Source: Atherinomorus stipes (taxonomy: Eukaryota > Chordata > Actinopteri > Atheriniformes > Atherinidae). From it: DNA of 64,000 nt. Under the pieces are notes generated by a model, which was not told the DNA's origin, did not search any database, and worked only from the letters and a program-made list of their open reading frames with translations. A program made the position numbers and the translations under genes. The DNA is taken from the NCBI GenBank assembly GCA_023101725.1, contig JALJCO010012680.1:1-64000 (forward strand). The letters are read 5' to 3'. This document shows, one piece after another, positions 9,280-20,816 of this stretch (the first letter of the stretch is position 1; each line of letters opens with the position of its first letter).

Positions 9280-9730
9280 CGCTGAGATTTCCATTTAGCA
9301 TAAAGGCACTGGGAAGAACTACTGGTGCATTCACTGTTCACGGGATTTTTCACATTCATTAAGTTCCAGTTTCTACACCTTTTCATAAACGCATGCAGGG
9401 TTAGCTTGAATCGAGCTTTCATGAGTAACCCTCCTTGCCACCCCCCGCCCCCCCCCCCACCCAAGACTGCTGAGCATAACTGTCCAGGGAATGAGATGAG
9501 AGTGTTCCCTCCACTCGTCAGGATCAATGGAAGCACAGAGGGGGAGAGAGAGGGGGAGATGGAGGTAAAGATGCAAAGAGAGGGATGCAGGGAGAGAAGG
9601 AGAGGGTGAAGGACAGCAATGGGCTGCGATGGCTGTCTGCCAGGCCACTTTGATGTGCGGCAGCGTTCTCTTTCAACAACTTTTAGGAAGAGAGGGGAAA
9701 CTTTTTACAGCAGCACTTTCATCCTTGGCT

Positions 9731-9766
<36 letters not shown>

Positions 9767-9899
9767 CAGACTCCTTACCTTCTCCTCCATCTCATCCTCT
9801 CATCTCACCCTTCTTCATTCACTCCCCCGCCTCCCACCTCCATCCCTCAAATGCTTTTCACCTCTCCAACCTTGTTGTTTTGTGAATTCATCTCACTTA

Positions 9900-9933
<34 letters not shown>

Positions 9934-10650
9934 CCTGGCGCTTCACAAAGCGCAGGGAGAAAAACTTTTTTTTTGGGGGGGGGGAGTGAGAGGTGGGAGC
10001 GATTGTAGGGGGCCTCATTTCCAATGGATAGAATCCTGAGCTGGGTACTTAAAATATTTAGCTGTCTAGGGCGAATGTTAATGTAAGTGTCTGCGGCTGG
10101 TGTTATGGGAAAGCTGTACAATGATTGTAATTTTCTGAGCCAGTGCACATTTTCTGGTGATGCCTGAGAGACACGGAGGGGAGCGAGGGATTGATGGAAG
10201 AAGAGAGAAACAGAAAGAAAGGGAGAGATTGCCAAAAAAAGACCGGCAGGGGACTGAAAAAAAAAAAAAAGTGCAGACAGGCTCAGAGGGAGAGAACAGA
10301 GGAAAAAAAAAAAGAGTGGGAAAGGAGACGGGGCTAAACAGCAGCATGGGAAGTGGATAGACAGAAAGAGAGAGCAATGAGACAGAGAGAGGCAGGAAGG
10401 GAAGGGAAAGGGACATAGAAAATGTTTCTGTGGTAATGGAGTTTGCCATCCTGTTGCTGCCGCTGGCTGTTGCCGTGGCGGTGGCAGACAGATGGATCAT
10501 GAATACCGTCTAGACACACTGCAGCCTGACGCCCCACATCTCACTCCCTGCACCTCCCTCTCCTCTCGTCATCTCCTCTACTCATTCCTGCCTTCTCCTC
10601 CCTCACGACGACTGTCAGCGGTTTTATCAGGTTAGCACACAAATAAAAGG
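9280..10650. other. Non-repetitive, host-like sequence carried in the right arm
   Basis: Mirror of 6750-8130, with (GT)n at 9734-9765 and (CT)n at 9903-9932. Array lengths differ from the left arm. No gene recognised. Confidence 0.5.
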
Positions 10651-10693
10651 GGAAGTAACCTAAAAGTAGTGGTTTTAAAGACGTAGCTGATGG

Positions 10694-10803
10694 ATGGATT
10701 CAAGTAAAGACTGACAGCGTTGACATGATCAGATCAGACAGTTGCTGCACATCCATGATGAGAATCTCCCGTTCCACCGCATCCCAAAGCTGCTCTCTGT
10801 TTT
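10694..10803 (-). pseudogene. Tc1-like transposase C-terminal relic (right arm)
   Basis: Mirror of the relic at 6598-6712 with the same truncation and the same missing residues, so the decay predates the duplication. Confidence 0.5.
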
Positions 10804-11304
10804 TATTAGTTTCAACTTCACATTAATCCTTAAGGGCATATGCCACCCCTGGGTGAAATTGAGCCTCACCCCGCAGCCCCGAGTTGGACAAGTGGGCAGG
10901 AGGTTTTCCAACCGACCCGGTCGTTCTCTGAATCTGGCAGCACTGACTTTAGCTTAGGTTAGCATAGTTGCTGTAATCTGGCCTTTCCATTAGCAACACT
11001 TGGTTAAAGTGAACTAATTAACTTGAGATTTTTTCCAATTACGTTTCGTGGCCCGCACATTCTGATCGAGTACGAACGAGAAGCCGATTTCACATCAAAG
11101 GACTGACTAGGCGGCATTCGATAGGGGAACTATGTGCCGTGAAAGTACATGCGAAGCATGGCAGACAGTAGCAAAGGCGGCACGCAGCATCCCCAACTCC
11201 CGTAAACACAGAAGCTACTATCCGCGGTAATGGTCCTCTGTGGCTGGGAAAAGGCCAAGAGGACTCTTTTGACACACCGTGGCAGCAAAAACTAGTTGAG
11301 ATGG

Positions 11305-12052
11305 AGTTCATCTCATATTCTTGTTTACCCGTGGTCCATCGTGCTAATGCTAGCATAAGTCAATAGGAATCTGCTCGCCTGTCATTAGTAACAGTCGTAT
11401 CCACTCCACAGAACACCCGAGGAAATCAGTTAAGACTATAAAACTTACCTTTATCACAAATTACACATTACATTTTGGGGATTTAGTTTCTCACCAGCAG
11501 TGGAATGATACGTTGCTTTGAGGTGGAAAGACAGGAGAGCGATGCGGTTCAAAACAAACAGAAGCGCCACAGTCTTCACACATTTTCACTAGCTTGTTAG
11601 TTTACAGAATTAAGAACAGTCATAGGCAACGTGGTTTATAAGTGTTCATTTTTACAGTAGCCGCTACTGGAATCAAATTCCTTCGTACATTTAACAGCAG
11701 ATATCACTCCGCTGCCAAATACGGAAGTATAAAACGTGTTGCCGCTGAGACACTTTACTATCAAAGTGTAACACAATACAAGGTAAGTTTTGTTTGTAAC
11801 ATTATTTTGTTAACACGCATTTCCACAGATAGTCTTGTGTTATAACTGATTTCTTTGGGTGTTCTGTGGAGAAGATACGATTGCTATTAATGACAGACTA
11901 GCAGATTCCTATTGACTTATGCTAGCATTAGCATCGGGGACCACCAGTAACAAGAATATGAGATGAAATCAGATGAAACTGTCTGCAGTGATAAGTAGGA
12001 CGCTGGCTCACTTGAAAATGAGGCCCTATGTCAAAAATACAGAACTTCCCCT
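11305..12052. mobile_element. TTAA-type foldback element, truncated (right arm)
   Basis: Mirror of 5345-6095 with the same truncation point, so the truncation preceded the inverted duplication. Confidence 0.65.
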
Positions 12053-12056
12053 TTAA

Positions 12057-12485
12057 GCCCCATTTCCACCAGTGGGTCTGAGTCAAGTTGGATTGGGTCA
12101 GTCCACATTTTTTTGCATCCCCACAGGTAAAAACTGGGATGGGTACCCTTATATTTGACCCCACCCATCCTACTTTTTTGGTACATCTCTGGTGTGGAGC
12201 TTAACACACAGCACTCCGTGTATTGGTTCAAACAATATGTCACTTCCAGCCCGACCCGGCATAAAAACAAAGCAGGGATGACCCCTTTCTTTCTGTCTCA
12301 TGTGGTGTGGTGCTTTGGTTAAAAGGTGTTGCACTGCGATGATGTCGCGAGATCACGTAGCAGCACTGTCTGGTTAATACTCCGCATTCGGGGTAGGGTA
12401 CAGGTTGCTGTGGGGACGCAACATGAAATCAGCATATACGTACCAAAACCCATCCAACCAGACCCAGGGGTGGAAACGAGGCTTT
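12057..12485. mobile_element. TTAA-type MITE with 'cgtttccaccc' ends (right arm)
   Basis: Mirror of 4905-5340. The TTAA at 12053-12056 is shared with the neighbouring element, as in the left arm. Confidence 0.65.
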
Positions 12486-13356
12486 AGATCTGTGAACCAG
12501 ATGCATGACGCGCGTCAGGCATGTCAACGCCAGAGTTGGAAAATCTGAACCAATCAGAGAGACTCTAAGCGCTGTGACTCAGAGACACATTTTCCGACAG
12601 GACAGAAAATACAGAGGAGGCTATGGGGAATCTTTTCACTCAACGGAGACAATGGAGGATATACTGTGATCTGCATCTGTCCCGATAGGATTTAAAGGTG
12701 TCATCAACCGGAAATCCCACTTTTTCATGTTAAAATAGGACCTCAGTTAAAATGTGCCAGAAACTCCAGAAAGTGGCTTCGTTTTTGAGTGCGTGCTCTC
12801 TCGTCACACCAGAATCCGCCACAATGGCGCGCTCTCCACAGTACGCGATTTGGATTTGCCGCCGGCATTGACGTCAAAGCCAGTAGCTGCTAGCTGCCAA
12901 CATAAGCTCTCTTTAGCACCACCTGAAATCAGCTGATTACCTGCCGCGGAGTGGCAATTAATGACAGGTGTTGTCAAAGAGGAGGAGATGCCCGACAACG
13001 TCGTTCTCTGGCTTTGTGGAGCAAATAAAGCCAAGAAGCTGCTCAGTTTCATCCGCCATCATACGAAGACACAGGCAAAGGAAAACAACCGGGTCCACCA
13101 CTCAACCACTCTACAACCACTCTAGACGCTCTTGACGCGCATCAAGAGCGATTTGGTCTGATTTTATGTGGCCCAGCATCAGACTTTGGGCATCAGGTGC
13201 GTTTTTGCTGCTGATAACTCGTTAAGTCTGAACGTACCAATACAGTTTGATGATATCACATATAGGATTGAACTGACGGAATCTGGCAGAACCTTCTCTG
13301 TCATAACTCCTGGATATTTTGATCAATTTAAGTTCAGTTTTCTAGCACCATGACAG

Positions 13357-13505
13357 TCAGAGATGAGAACTGAGGAGTCAACAAGTCTTTTCCATGCCAT
13401 ATTTGTTCTGCCCAGCCAGGTGAGTCCAATCAGACTGGACTCGCCTGGTTCAGTGGCGGGGCAGAGCAAATACATGACTTGTTGACTCCACAGTTCTCAT
13501 CTCTG
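13357..13505. repeat. Small foldback (hairpin) repeat, right arm
   Basis: Mirror of 3892-4047. Small indels distinguish the two copies (for example 'catatttgttctg' against 'catgtatttgctctg'). Confidence 0.65.
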
Positions 13506-14275
13506 ATGACAGTACTCCGTAGAGACCATCAAGGCTATTAAAGGAGTCTCATACTTCTAATTATCATGGAAATAACTCCGTAATTGACTCAGTTATTGTT
13601 ATGTAAAGTCCATTTTTATCTGTGGAAAATGTTCTGTTGCAGATCAGTATGTTGCTGCATCATCCTGCCATTTCCCTTCAGCTGGCCTTTTCTCACTTTG
13701 GACTGTGTTGAAGTATAAGGAGGGGACGGGGAAGGAGACCAGAGCATGATTTGGATCGATGGTCAACTCCAGCTTAGGCATTGATCCCAATCCAGTGAGA
13801 ACAGAGCTTCAATAATATCCAGCAAGCCTTAAGGCTGGCCGATTGATTCTGTTTGTGTTGGAGATTCATAACTGTGAAGGCTCAATATTGACTACTGGGT
13901 CATTCCACGCTGTCTTGAGTGCCTTAGACAGGTCCAACCAGAACTTCACATGTTTCTCTGATGCTGCAGCATTTCTTGTCTTTTGAAGGCATACCATTTC
14001 TGAAAGGAGTCTGAAAGAAACTCACTGCTACAGCATGTTGGAAGTAAAGCATCAAACAGATTTTCACTCTTGCATTTCATGAAGTATCACAATCAAGATT
14101 ATTACAGTTATTGAGCAGACTGAAAATATAACCATAGGTCTGGTGAAGCTACAGATCTGTACTCACAGTAACTGTTCCCCTGTGTTCACCTGCTAGTCAG
14201 ACATCTGATTATCTGCTTTTGGTCCTGGGAGATAGTTTGTAACCAAGTTTGAGATGATGAAGTTGAGATTGTTAA

Positions 14276-14747
14276 AGGGACTAAAGGCAGGAATTAAAAA
14301 ACACACAAAGATGATTGTCCATTTTTTTTTATGCTAATGTGTGATGAAGCGCTAAATACCAAAAAGAACGAGCCCACCCACGTCTCTCTCTCCGTTACTT
14401 TGAACAGGCTTTGTGCTGCATAAAGCGCTGCAATTCGGTGGCTGAATTTCCCGCACTGCCCTGCGGATGTGATGTCAAATGACGCTGCATCTGCATCCCC
14501 GACAGTTTTGATACAGGAAGAAGACGGTCGTGGAAAATTCAAACACTGATAGTTATGGATTCTTCTGCCGTCAGCAAACGATCCAGATCAACTGAAAGAC
14601 ACTAAAAAGTGTAACTACGAAGAAAAAGTGTAGTAAACAACATTATGGCTTCAGTTTGTGCACGCTTCCGTGACGGCGTGGCTCGTGGCTGCAGTTACCT
14701 GAAGCACCAGTTGCAAGTTTAATTTCTTAATCTTGCTTCTAGTCCCT
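14276..14747. mobile_element. TTAA-flanked MITE, complete (right arm)
   Basis: Mirror copy of 2649-3118, with TTAA at 14272-14275 and 14748-14751 and ends AGGGACTAAAGGCAG / CTTGCTTCTAGTCCCT. Both ends and both TTAA sites are preserved. Confidence 0.65.
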
Positions 14748-15235
14748 TTAAAGTCTCAAATCAGAACTGCAGCTAAAGGTTCCAGTGCTCTGTAGAGATG
14801 CGTTACTGTATCTAACTTTAATGGATCCATCATCATATACTACTCGTTGATCTATGAAGCGTCCATTTCAGGGAACGTTGCCACTTTAAGCGAGACCTTT
14901 TTTGGCCTTTTATCACAATTTTGATTCCGTTTCCTGTGCTCTACATGAAATGTCTGGGACATTTTGACCCTGATTTACGAAAGGTTTTTGTGTACTAAGG
15001 GTGCATTCACACCAGGATAGCGACTCGGTCTGATTGGGAAGGGATTTCTGAAAAGTTTCTCACCTTTTCTTTGCTTTGGTTTGCGTTCAAACTGCAGTAA
15101 CTGCAGCGCATCAAACCGCGTGGTTAAACCAGCATAGTTACGACAACTGCTTACTAGGAGATGATGCTCCCCAATACAACCACTGATCCATGGTGAAGAA
15201 GCATGAAGAAGAAGAAAATCAGACTCTGTGATTAA

Positions 15236-15560
15236 AGGAATAGTACACCCACAGAATGATGTGCCATCATTTTCTACTCATCACCATGCTGAGCAAGACT
15301 TTGGAGCACTTTTAATATCTCAAATGCAGCCGGAGATCGGAGATGGCTCAAAAAAGTTCATAAAAGTCCACAAAAACTTGGCAATATTCCTTCATACTGC
15401 TCGTCCAATAATCCATGTATCCTTAGTGGGTAGCGTCCATAATTTACTCGAAACAACATTATTTAATATATTTTTATAGCCCAAACAGTACTACATCTTA
15501 GCGCGCCGATGCAAGTTCACGACACTACGGAAGCCATGACAGACGAGATTGCGTGTTCGT

Positions 15561-15644
<84 letters not shown>

Positions 15645-15848
15645 TTCTTACAAATCAATAGCCAACCCCTCTTGTGTTTGTTCGCAGCTCGGTCGCTCTG
15701 AGCACAATGTAAACAACTAATTTCTTCTTCTACACTTGCATTATCGGCAGAGTAGGCGCTGAACACTGCAGCTTCTATTGTGTCGTGAACTCGCATCGGC
15801 GCACATCATGACAGTAAGATGTAGTACTGCTTAGGTCCTACAAATACA
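15236..15848 (+). mobile_element. Truncated TTAA-flanked MITE, family B (right-arm copy)
   Basis: It starts AGGAATAGTACACCC directly after TTAA (15232-15235), contains the family's 'aatatctcaaatgcagccgg' block, and is truncated at the RT fragment exactly as in the left arm. Shared truncation shows it was already broken before the arms duplicated. Confidence 0.7.
15560..15648 (+). repeat. (TTTC)n tetranucleotide microsatellite
   Basis: About 22 units of TTTC (GAAA on the other strand) at the mirror position of the GTAA/GTCA array in the left arm. The flanks on both sides align between the arms. Confidence 0.95.
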
Positions 15849-16106
15849 CTAAATGATGCTGATATACTGAATGAGGACTAATCCTAGAGGTAGGAGATAA
15901 AGGAAAAACAACAGTGGGCCAAGAATGGATCCCTGGGGGACACCACATGGCAGTGGAGCAAAGGAGGACTGGTACTGGCCTTGTTTCATGGAAAAAGTTC
16001 TCTCAGCCAAGTAGGACTTAAACCATTCCAAGGCGACACCACGGATACCCACCCTGTGCTCAAGAAGTGTGATTAAAATACGATGGTCCACTGTATCGAA
16101 GGCAGC
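15849..16106 (-). pseudogene. LINE reverse-transcriptase palm fragment, open frame
   Basis: This is the mirror partner of the fragment at 1260-1511. It reads AAFDTVDHRILITLLEHRVG through [20 protein letters not shown] without a stop. These are RT palm blocks of an L2/Maui-like LINE, truncated before the YADD box and lacking the N-terminal endonuclease. It is open only because it is a short fragment and cannot be functional alone. Confidence 0.8.
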
Positions 16107-16584
16107 TATCAGAATTCTGAAATAGACAGAATTCTGACTTTTTCTCAGAATCTTTTTTTTCTTCAGTGGCCCTAATCCACGTCTGTACTTATATGGGCCT
16201 TAACTTTAATGTTTAGCACATTCCCTAGAAAGGTAGTTTACAGAGATGATTATAAATATTTTTATTTGTTGTACTTAATCTGATTAAAGTTAGACATAGA
16301 TCAAGTCAGACATTTTCATCTTGTTTATTTTTTCATGTTAAGGCACTTTTTTAACTACTGATGAGGATTTGATGTTAAAAGCAAATGTGGAGGAAGTTTA
16401 TTTTCCCAGTTATACATCAGAAACACAGAGTGGGAAAAATAAAGTGATCTTGAGTTTGATTTCAAACTTTTACATACAATACATGCAGTATTTTGCTAAA
16501 TGTGTGTCTAAATATTAAGATGAGGGGCTGAATAAATCATGCTGATGTCCAGTTACAGCTGCTTTATTTACTTCCACTAAGGAG

Positions 16585-16880
16585 AAAAAAAAAAAAAAGA
16601 AAGAAAGAAAGAAAAAATCCAGGGAAAGATGAAAAGCTACTTTTTTTTTTTTTTTTTTTAAAAGTTGGGATCCGGCCATCTGGGGAGGACTCATATCATA
16701 GGGAGATTCTTGAGAAGCAGGGCAGGACCCAGAAGAATCTGATAGTGTTAGTTCTTAGCTCGGGATGTGTGAGAAATTCACAATAAGACAATTATAAAAT
16801 TTTCTAAATCTTTATTCACAGGATTGAGTCTCTCCCCCCGAATTATTCCAAATATTTGATTATCTTAACTAAACCCAAAA
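16585..16880. other. Right flank of palindrome, A/GAAA and T tracts, no gene
   Basis: It starts with an A run and GAAA units (16583-16612), then a T run (16642-16660). This is not homologous to the left flank within the window. Nothing else recognised. Confidence 0.6.
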
Positions 16881-16889
16881 AGGATAGAT

Positions 16890-17150
16890 ATTCGAAGGTG
16901 ATGTAGTTGCTGCTGTTTGTCTGTCTGTATGTTAGCAAAATAATTCAAAAAGTTATGAACAGATCTGGATGAAAGCTTCAGGGAATATTGATAATGGCAC
17001 AAGAAAGCACCAATTCAATTTTGCTTTTGATCTGGGTCACCGTCTGGATCCAGGAATTATTTGAAGGATTCTTTTATCATTGTGAGATACTGTGTGGCCT
17101 TATGGGGGATGTAAGCTGCATGGTGAGTGTCTGCGCTCTACAAGTGCTTT
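16890..17150 (+). repeat. Interspersed repeat ('aaaaagttatgaacagatctggatgaa' type)
   Basis: The sequence from 'gtctgtctgtatgttagcaaaata' through 'agttatgaacagatctgg' and 'gtcaccgtctggatccagg' matches a repeat widespread in fish and other aquatic animals as I remember it. Class uncertain, possibly a non-autonomous DNA element. Confidence 0.45.
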
Positions 17151-17869
17151 TCTGCTTATAAATGATTCACTCAACAACATATTGTTAAACCAGACATATT
17201 TGAACAGTTTTTGAGTAAGCAGTCACTCCAAACATTTAAGAGTGGGTTGTCAAGGACAGAGAAAGGTTTTTGTGTTTTGTTTTCTATTCATAAATGTTGC
17301 CTTTAAACAAACTTTCTATCTTGAGAAATTAAAATTCATCTTTATATCTGCCAGTTATAGCTTCTGCCTTGCAAAGGTTACAAAGTTTGGCTTAAATAAC
17401 GACTTTTAGTTTCTACTGAATAACTTTTATTTCATTAAAAGCCCTAGCTGGCTTGCAGTGACACTGAGTGGGAAGATATACATTATAGAGAACAACTGAA
17501 TAAATTTCAACATAAAAAGTATCCCATCGTAATATACTAGAGATAAACTTAATATCAGGACTTTGTAACAAAACAATATTATTCAGAGGGTGCACTGATA
17601 GAAAAAACATACATACATAAATTCAATATAAGATAAGTCATTAGTTTCTTAGAAAATTGTTCATATGCAAAAAATTTAGTGGCTGGAGCGGTGATCACAG
17701 TAAAAATGAGGATAATAATTTGTACTGACCCTTTAAAGTTGTGCTGCAGACTGCACAGCAAGTCTGATACTGAAATTTTGGCTCATGTTTTTGTATAAAC
17801 TAGTACATTTTCTTCCATTTTTCAAGAAATAATGTTTTTATTAATAGCTCCTCAAAAAATATCAATTAA
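17151..17869. other. AT-rich, no gene seen
   Basis: No coding signature longer than chance, no element ends recognised. Confidence 0.55.
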
Positions 17870-18233
17870 TCAAAGCATCATAATTCTTCTTTGTGCAATT
17901 TGACATCGAATTGACCTAATGTGAGGGGAGCTGTGTGTGTCATTTACGTTGTATGATCTAATATGACCTTCGGCCATACAACACCAAAATAGTAACTATT
18001 TTTTTTATTTATAGATGTTTTATTACCCCAAAATATAAGGTGACATATCACATACATTCACATTGGCATGATAATACAGTATATATTCAAAAATCTATAA
18101 TAGTTTCTACTTCTTTCTGAATCAACATCGAAGCATTTAAATCAATATTGAATCAAATCAATATCTTAGTCAACTGCAACCCAAAGAATCAAAATCGAAT
18201 TGAATCATGAGGCTCTTAACAATACCCCGCCCT
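17870..18233. mobile_element. hAT-like element fragment (3' end)
   Basis: The sequence 'aatcgaattgaatcatgaggc' then 'cttaacaataccccgccctaat' resembles the right end of fish hAT elements. The other end is not identified. Confidence 0.4.
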
Positions 18234-18323
18234 AATAAATACCGATCCTTTTTGCCCCTTAAAAAGAAAATTACGATTGTACAGTGTGCATTAATATATT
18301 TAATGTGAGGGTAATATCAAATA

Positions 18324-19150
18324 CAGCTGTGCTTGAAAGTTTACCCCCCCATTAAAAAAAGGCTAATTTCACAATGGTAATTCAATTAACACAAAACTGA
18401 AAAAAGTAATAATAAATAACAATGTGCTAAATTACACTAATAAAATAAAATATAGATTTTGAGAACTATTTTTTAAATAACAAACAAACAAAACTGTTCC
18501 AGACTAATTAAAGGAGCCGGATCATGAAAAATGGACTTTTAAGAGGTTTTATTATTTTTTTCTGTCCTTCTTTATGTGGTAAAATGTTGTAGATTTTGTT
18601 TTTATAGTCTAATTCTGATTTGTTCTTGCCGGAGTCTGATTTTATTCCATGAATTATACGTTTGATGTAAATGTGTTTGTGATGATCTCATAATATATTT
18701 TTATCCTGTTATTCATGATTATCACACCACACTAGGTTCAGTCTGTTAAAGGCAGGTGGATTTGGTTTAGTTATTAAATAAGAAAAGCAAAATTAGATCA
18801 TTACACAACTACAGTGTTAAAATGTGAATGTGCCCTGGACCAGTTTGGACTGAAAAATTGTGCCTCATCATGAAAAAAAAAGTGGAGAGACCCCTGCTTT
18901 AAAACAACTTGCTCATGAACAGTGCATGGGCCAAAATACCTGTAAACGGGTGCAGACGTCTGATTGGACGTTACGGAAAACACCTGATTGAAGTGATTGC
19001 CTCAAAGTGTTGCTCAATAAAGTTTTATCTCAGGAGCCCCATCATGCTTGTTCTGTATAATTGTTTTGTTTGTTTGTTTTTAATATTTCTGTTGAACCAA
19101 CATACAAAATCAGTGTCAGGATATTCAAAGAATTTTTATTTTTTTGTTAC
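18324..19150. mobile_element. Tc1-like MITE nested in the hAT-like element, itself interrupted
   Basis: It starts CAGCTGTGCTTGAAAGTTTA and contains the family's blocks (GGTGCAGACGTCTGATTGGA; GATTGCCTCAAAGTGTTGCT) seen in the copies at 21717, 25830 and 33627. A repeat at about 18530-18785 splits it. Its right terminus is eroded. Confidence 0.55.
18530..18785 (-). repeat. Interspersed repeat, copy 1 (inverse copy at 61610-61850)
   Basis: The reverse complement contains 'taataactaaaccaaatcc' and 'cctgcctttaacagact', shared with 61612-61850. In both places it interrupts another element. Family not recognised. Confidence 0.6.
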
Positions 19151-19654
19151 TTTAATGATAAATAAGTAAAACTTGAGAACAGAAGTACTACAAAGATGCT
19201 AAAAAAACAATAATAAATTACACTGCGTAAATTAAATATCAATAATATTTAAAAACTCCTTTCAATTACCAAATAACTTAAGCACAGGTAAAGATTATTT
19301 ACATTTAATTTTTTAAATATAAAATATAACGGTAATGTTATAAATTTACCAAAAGATAATGTGCAATAACCTGCATTAAACCACTGAAAAATGACAAAAC
19401 ATCATCATCATCACTAACAGTAGCAGCATCGTTGTGACGTCTCCGGCCACCATCATGTGACACAGAAGCTAGCATCTTGTTTTACTCATAATTTCATTTC
19501 TTAAAACTGTCAGACGTGGAAGCAAATTGAAAGTTTTATATCTGTATAGAGATATTTCAATACTCCAAAAAGTATCAAATCCAATATATTTGTCTGGCTG
19601 GTATCGAAGTATCGACTCCAGAGTATCGATAAGCCCATCCCTCGGGGTAAAAGT

Positions 19655-20814
19655 TGTCTTTCAGGTCCAGTTTTCTGTCTTCTCCATCATTAAGCTTGAT
19701 AAAGATTGATTACGTCATCCTAAATGTGGGAGTTTAAGTAGTGCAATGTTGTTGTAAGAAAATATTATTTACATACAAGTGTTTTTGTGTGCATCTGAGA
19801 TAGAGAAGAGAGAGAGAGAGAGAGAGAAAGGGAGGGATTTCAAGCTCATTCAGATTCAGATGAGTGGAGGTGTCCAGTTTCTGTCCTCAGGCTGGTGTCT
19901 GGGTGGTTAGAGGATTTACCCCGGCAGACACAACATACAGAACAGCAGAGAAAGTGCTGGATGAACACTAATGAGGACCTCCCTCATCCTTTTTGCTCCC
20001 CTGTCTCACTTTTGCGCTGCAGTTCCTCCTTTCATGCTGCTGCCTCTCATTCCCTCTTTGTCTCTAAGCTGGGCCTCTTTGAAGTCGGTCTAACTTTTTG
20101 GAGGCGTGTCTGGCCGTGAGTCTGCCAGCCAGGTGCCAGGTTAAGCTGACAGCAGCTGCAGATCCTAAAGACTGCACCCGCCTCGTTACACCGTTACGTA
20201 ACGGTGACGGCTCAGACCGTCATGCTTCCATATGGCGAACAAACCGCCGTGAGGTCAGGAAGAGACGACCGGGCAGAGGTGGATGAAGGGAACAGCTTTT
20301 GGATGTTTATGAGGGTTTGACACAGAAGATTGTGAGAGAATGATGAAGTATTTTATTAAGTAGGTACTCTGAAGTATATCTCCCAAATGTTTACTATGAA
20401 ACAAGTTTGTGTTGCTTGAATGTGATGGATGAGGTCACTGGTGTGCGCTAGGGATTCGCATTTTGAGCTGGAATAAGATTCAAAATCACTGAGAAGACTT
20501 TCAAATATTGACTTTGGTCTCCAAAACAACTCCTGCTTAGATCGAAACAACAGTTGACGGTTATACGACTCTATAAGCTCTATAAGCTAACTGAGGGTGC
20601 GGTTTGGTCCGCTTCCACAGATACTACCATGCTGGTCCGCTTAAAAGCCGGGGGTCTGGGTTCACTTGCAAATGGACTATTCAGCGTATGAAAAAGGAAG
20701 TGACATATGCCATGATGAAGCATAAAAAAAGGAGTTGGAGGAAGTGATGTAGGGTGTTGTCTGGGTAGGAGGAAAAACAGAATCAACAGCACATGTTTGA
20801 AGAAGAAATATATA
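19655..20814. other. Non-repetitive host sequence, no gene
   Basis: Contains (GA)n at 19803-19830 and mixed sequence with moderate GC. Short open frames have no recognised domain. Candidate regulatory DNA only. Confidence 0.45.
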
Positions 20815-20816
20815 TA

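Larger units (their letters stand above)
8885..16584 (-). repeat. Right arm of a giant imperfect palindrome
   Basis: This is the reverse complement of the left arm. Paired positions add to about 17,370 at the outer edge and 17,407 near the centre, so the two arms differ by only tens of bases in length. The homology ends at 16584: beyond it the right flank is an A-rich/GAAA tract, while the left flank is a LINE tail. Each insertion in the left arm has a mirror-image partner here. Confidence 0.95.
18234..19650. mobile_element. hAT-like element interrupted by a MITE
   Basis: The left part (18240-18320) and right part (19160-19300) are homologous, in order, to 63541-63630 and 63860-64000. The right end (19615-19648) reads CGATAAGCCCATCCCT, the complement of AGGGATGGGCTTATCG, like the start of the second copy at 63471. 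An 18324-19150 block between the homologous parts is a separate Tc1-like MITE. No transposase frame remains. Confidence 0.55.

Noticed and set aside
782..16584. Interpretation of the palindrome as one giant terminal-inverted-repeat transposon
   Set aside because: No target duplication at 782/16584, no transposase in the spacer, and the arms contain truncated, unrelated elements plus host-like sequence.
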